Below, one piece after another: positions 60,705-64,000 of a DNA stretch of 64,000 nt. The stretch is from Vitis vinifera (Eukaryota; Streptophyta; Magnoliopsida; Vitales; Vitaceae). Under the pieces are notes generated by a model. That model saw only the letters and a program-made list of their open reading frames with translations, had not been told where the DNA came from and ran no database searches. The DNA is taken from assembly GCF_030704535.1 (NCBI RefSeq), contig NC_081815.1, positions 18,746,001 to 18,810,000 of the forward strand, given 5' to 3'. The translations under genes and the position numbers were made by a program. Position 1 is the stretch's first letter. Each line of letters starts with the position of its first letter.

Positions 60705-63700
60705 TTACTGTTGCCTGTAATACTCCTTAACCTTAGGACGGTTTACCCAGCTTGTAGAACCAGGAAATTCTGAAAAGATCTTCCTCGACTTGACCACAGC
60801 TTTGACACCTGTGAATAAACAAGATTTAATGTCAAGAAGTGCCTTCTTAATTCTATTTTACTACAGATAAACAGTGAAACTAACAATATGGTTGCTTTCT
60901 AATTTATAAACGGAATTCTTTGTCCAGACTGTGCATATGAAATTTGGCATAGTTTGATAGTTATACAGAAGTTTATGTGCTTCTGGGAGCAAAAATAACA
61001 GCAATTATTGAGTTCAGATTCAAGAAAAATATTTCCCAAAAGCTAGCCAGGCAACGCTTAATTCTTGAGTATCTTCAACTAAATACTTCATTCTCTCGGT
61101 CCTGGGATAATGTAAATACTTCATTCTACCAGTTTCAGGATCTAGCATAAAAAATGAAATTGGATTTCTGGCTGTAGATTCAATTCAATCAAGAAGAGGC
61201 CGAGGCCTTAATCCTAACTTCACCATTCAGAATGAGAAGAGGAAAGCTATTTGAATAAGCAGACAAGGAGGGTGCCTCAATTTATTGACTAACTTGTGAA
61301 GATTAAACCATGGATCACCCATTCATCATCAATTAGAAGGTACTGTTAGGGATTCTAAATGCTGAATTTAATAATGCATCACAAGGGAACATGGGCTAAT
61401 GGAAGTACAACTAAGAAGCCCAAACTAGTGTCGCATATAGTGAATCCTAAAGTTATCAAAGATTCATCTTTCACACTTTAAGGCATCTCTGAATTGCTTA
61501 TGAGATTGAAATATTAATGATATTCCAAAAGTCTTCAAGCACAGCCAGAAGCTCTTGCCTGCACCAATTTGTAGAATAAATTTTTTTTAAAAGGCAGGAG
61601 AAATATTGAACATGCCTAACAAATTTTCTACCTTGTAGATTATTAGAACTCTAGGTCATAGGTATTTATTACTCCTTGCTGTTTTTAGAACTCAGAGAAA
61701 TATGTTAGCATTTTAGATTTCAGTAGCCTGCATGAACAAAGGTATGAGAAAATCATGGCCAATGAACATGCTTTAAGTCAAACTGGTTACCCAAATTTCC
61801 ACACAAATACTTGCCCAATTTGTCGTGGAGAAGGATATGAAAAGGAGAAAAAGGATGGAAGATAACATATATAATTTTTAAATATCTATTTCCGGTTCAA
61901 AGCCAAATGTAAGATTACAGTGAGATACTGCTCACGTTCAGTGGCGCAAAACAGAAATGGTACTAAGCCAATAATCAATTTTGTCTTGACTTCAAAACCT
62001 AGTGTGCATAAGCACTCCATTTAGATGTGATTATTTATGGAATAAAATAAGTTTTGAAGGAAATAATAGATACCTCACATCCTGATTCCGAGCAATAGAA
62101 GCCATTTCAGTCTCAGTTTGAATAGAGTACAAAAGGCACTGCAGACAAATTTAACAAAACTTCAGCATGATTATTGACTAACAACCAAATATCACCCTAT
62201 ATCTAAGATTTACAGGTTTGAATTCAATTTCAACTCATCCTACATTTAGAAAGCTCATTTACTCCTTGTTTGAACAAAAGAAGGAGAGCCGCTGTCAAGG
62301 CTATCTGCTCTTAATGATACAACATGGTCCAAAGCTAAAAATGATAATAACAGCAAATGATAATGGTTCTTCTTCATATGCTGCAGCATAAGTGGAGAAT
62401 GACTACTGAGATCCTAAACTTTGAATATTGAAGATTGCTTCTAAAACCTAGACATCCATCATGCATATGGCTAGGATAAAGTAAACTAGATTTATAAAAC
62501 TCTACTCCGTGTTTCCACTAAATTTTGGAAATATGAGGTTTCTTGAAAGGACATCCTATGTAAACAGAAATGTCTCATACAGACTTTATAAATCCCATAT
62601 CAAGAATGGTACTTTATGGATATGTCTATCAGATACGGATAACATGTAAAAGATATCTGAACAAGTGACACATAAGCCACAAGATATCATTCTAGTGACA
62701 CATTAGAAAGCATTCTTTCCTTTCCCTACCCCCCCTCATAAAGTAATATTTTTGGAGGGTGTAGTGGAATTGAACCTAGAACCATGCCCATCCCTGATCC
62801 AACTCCCTTGCCCCTTAATCTCAGCCCCAAGGGCTGAGCCATTAGAAGACATTCTGAATTTGCATTCCAAGCACAGATTTTAGCAGCATGACATATGAAA
62901 ACAAAAAAAAGAAAACCATTCAACACATATTGCATCTGAAAAATGGAACTCCATTATCTAAAGAATGAAAACTTCAAATGCATGCTATGAGCATACTTAT
63001 AACAAGTCAAGCCTTGTGTCCAATCAGTGGTGAACACCAACAATCCACAGTGTTGGACATGGGATTCCTATTTCCTTCCCTTTGGCATGACTCTTTTTCC
63101 TGTGCAAGTTTCTAAGTAACTCTCTGAGATTTTGAGGATACAAAAGTGAGGCAAGTTATACAATCTAATATTGTTCAATAGAAGAAATTCTATATATGAA
63201 ACAAAAAAAGGTTCCTACTCAATGCAAATGTTAAATTGTTTCCCAGATTTACAATTTTTACAATTCGTTAGGTTTTGATACTTGCACCACCCGTATAATG
63301 CAACATCACTTGACATACATAGATAAACAGTCCAATCATCTCGATGACTAGTCAACATATTTTGAGAATTAAAAAGAATGCAATTGAAACTAAAATCCTA
63401 AAATTTTACAAATTTTACTTGGATTAGAAAAACAGAAAATGTGACTTTTTAACATCAACAATATATTCTGATTCCTATCCTTTTAAATTTTAAAGCTTAA
63501 AACGATGTTAACAAAATGAAAATTAGGTTTGTCATGATTTTAGCACTTGTAAATAGCATAGTATTATTTATGCGATATCTAAGAAAATAACAGCATTTCC
63601 TCTACATTGCATTTTATCTTGATCTCCAATCTATAAATTAGCAAATTTTACCATGGGCTACAAGACGAGAAAACACTGAGGAGAGAAGACAAAGGTTCCA

Positions 63701-64000
63701 TAAACATTAGGACTAGGCAGTTATTAATGCTAAAACATGAAGCAGGTCAGGAGCCTACCGATCAAAAAGATAGTTAGCATCAATGCAATTGTAAGTTGGA
63801 CTGAACAACTAAACTGCAACTGTAAGGGACTCTGTAATTGTCTCTGGAGCCCACCAACTCGTCCAAAGATCTGCAGAACATTGGACTTGTCAGATGTTGT
63901 GAGAATTTACAGCCCAGCCCCCCAACACAACAAAACAACATGAAAGGAAGGAAAAAGAGCTTTCCCTTTGAAAATATTATAATCAAACCTGATTGAACCA
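60705..64000 (-). CDS. Membrane protein gene, last three exons only
   Basis: The minus strand enters the window mid-gene. Exons that chain in phase are 63989-64000 (WFNQ), 63759-63870 and 60705-60808. The middle exon encodes IFGRVGGLQRQLQ, then a hydrophobic stretch VQLTIALMLTIFLIG that looks like a transmembrane helix. The last exon adds a basic 33-residue tail (VKAVVKSRKIFSEFPG... to YYRQQ) and a TAA. The in-frame stop upstream of the second exon supports the acceptor at 63870. The 2.95-kb last intron contains a possible cassette exon (62074-62138) and a SINE. The family is not recognised; it appears to be a membrane protein with a short C-terminal tail. Splice choices are by eye. Confidence 0.5.
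62074..62138 (-). other. Possible cassette exon with premature stop
   Basis: On the minus strand a 65-base stretch lies between a good acceptor (TTTGTCTGCAG) and a good donor (GTGAG then GTATCT). If spliced after the exon ending at 63759 it reads VPFVLYSN and stops, so inclusion would truncate the protein, or supply an alternative short C-terminus. Confidence 0.35.
62717..62839 (-). mobile_element. tRNA-derived SINE, copy 2
   Basis: The minus strand has an A-box-like TGGCTCAGCCCTTGG near its start and a B box GGTTCAATTCC (62766-62776). It is flanked by CATTAGAAAGCATTCT (62701-62716) and CATTAGAAGACATTCT (62840-62855), a 16-bp duplication with two mismatches. CCTAGAACC next to the B box is shared with the copy at 30535. 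It lies in the last intron of the membrane protein gene. Confidence 0.65.

Overview
This is nuclear DNA from a flowering plant, a eudicot and most probably a woody one such as grapevine. The evidence is: genes with GT-AG introns, AT-rich intergenic DNA, plant-only gene families (TML, DUF688), and dense, mostly short transposon copies inside introns and between genes. The species call is an inference from the style of the repeats and genes; no alignment was run.

Layout, left to right. 1-2951 is the 3' part of an unrecognised coiled-coil gene on the + strand; its last intron carries a hAT-type MITE and a Harbinger-type MITE. 2952-9726 is intergenic. 9727-10338 is an intronless DUF688-type gene, 12005-12289 a small AT-hook protein gene, 15430-16800 a wrecked Copia element, and 19359-20108 an intronless serine-rich plant protein gene. 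20109-27971 is AT-rich and gene-poor, with two more MITE copies. 27972-33254 looks like one hAT-type element bounded by an 8-bp target duplication and filled by later insertions: a LINE that itself carries an antisense LINE fragment, a tRNA-derived SINE, and an antisense LINE tail.

The gene-rich core runs from 34.7 to 54.7 kb. TML (TPLATE complex, endocytosis) is on the minus strand and intronless. A divergent 12-exon SET-domain lysine methyltransferase gene follows; a 4.5-kb Copia retrotransposon with LTRs sits in its fifth intron. Next comes a 1.34-kb almost fully palindromic Mutator-like element, then a 1.2-kb dispersed repeat with many TCGACCGG words. Last is an intronless XRCC3 (RAD51 paralogue, DNA repair) with an E2F-type site and a uORF that overlaps its start codon. 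From memory, TML and XRCC3 are adjacent in Arabidopsis (At5g57460 and At5g57450), so this looks like an old conserved neighbourhood that has been expanded here.

54.7-60.7 kb is gene-poor. The window ends in the last exons of a minus-strand membrane protein gene that continues beyond 64000, with a possible premature-stop cassette exon in its last intron.

No rRNA, functional tRNA gene, CRISPR array or bacterial-type operon was seen. The most unusual object is the palindromic element at 50702-52038.
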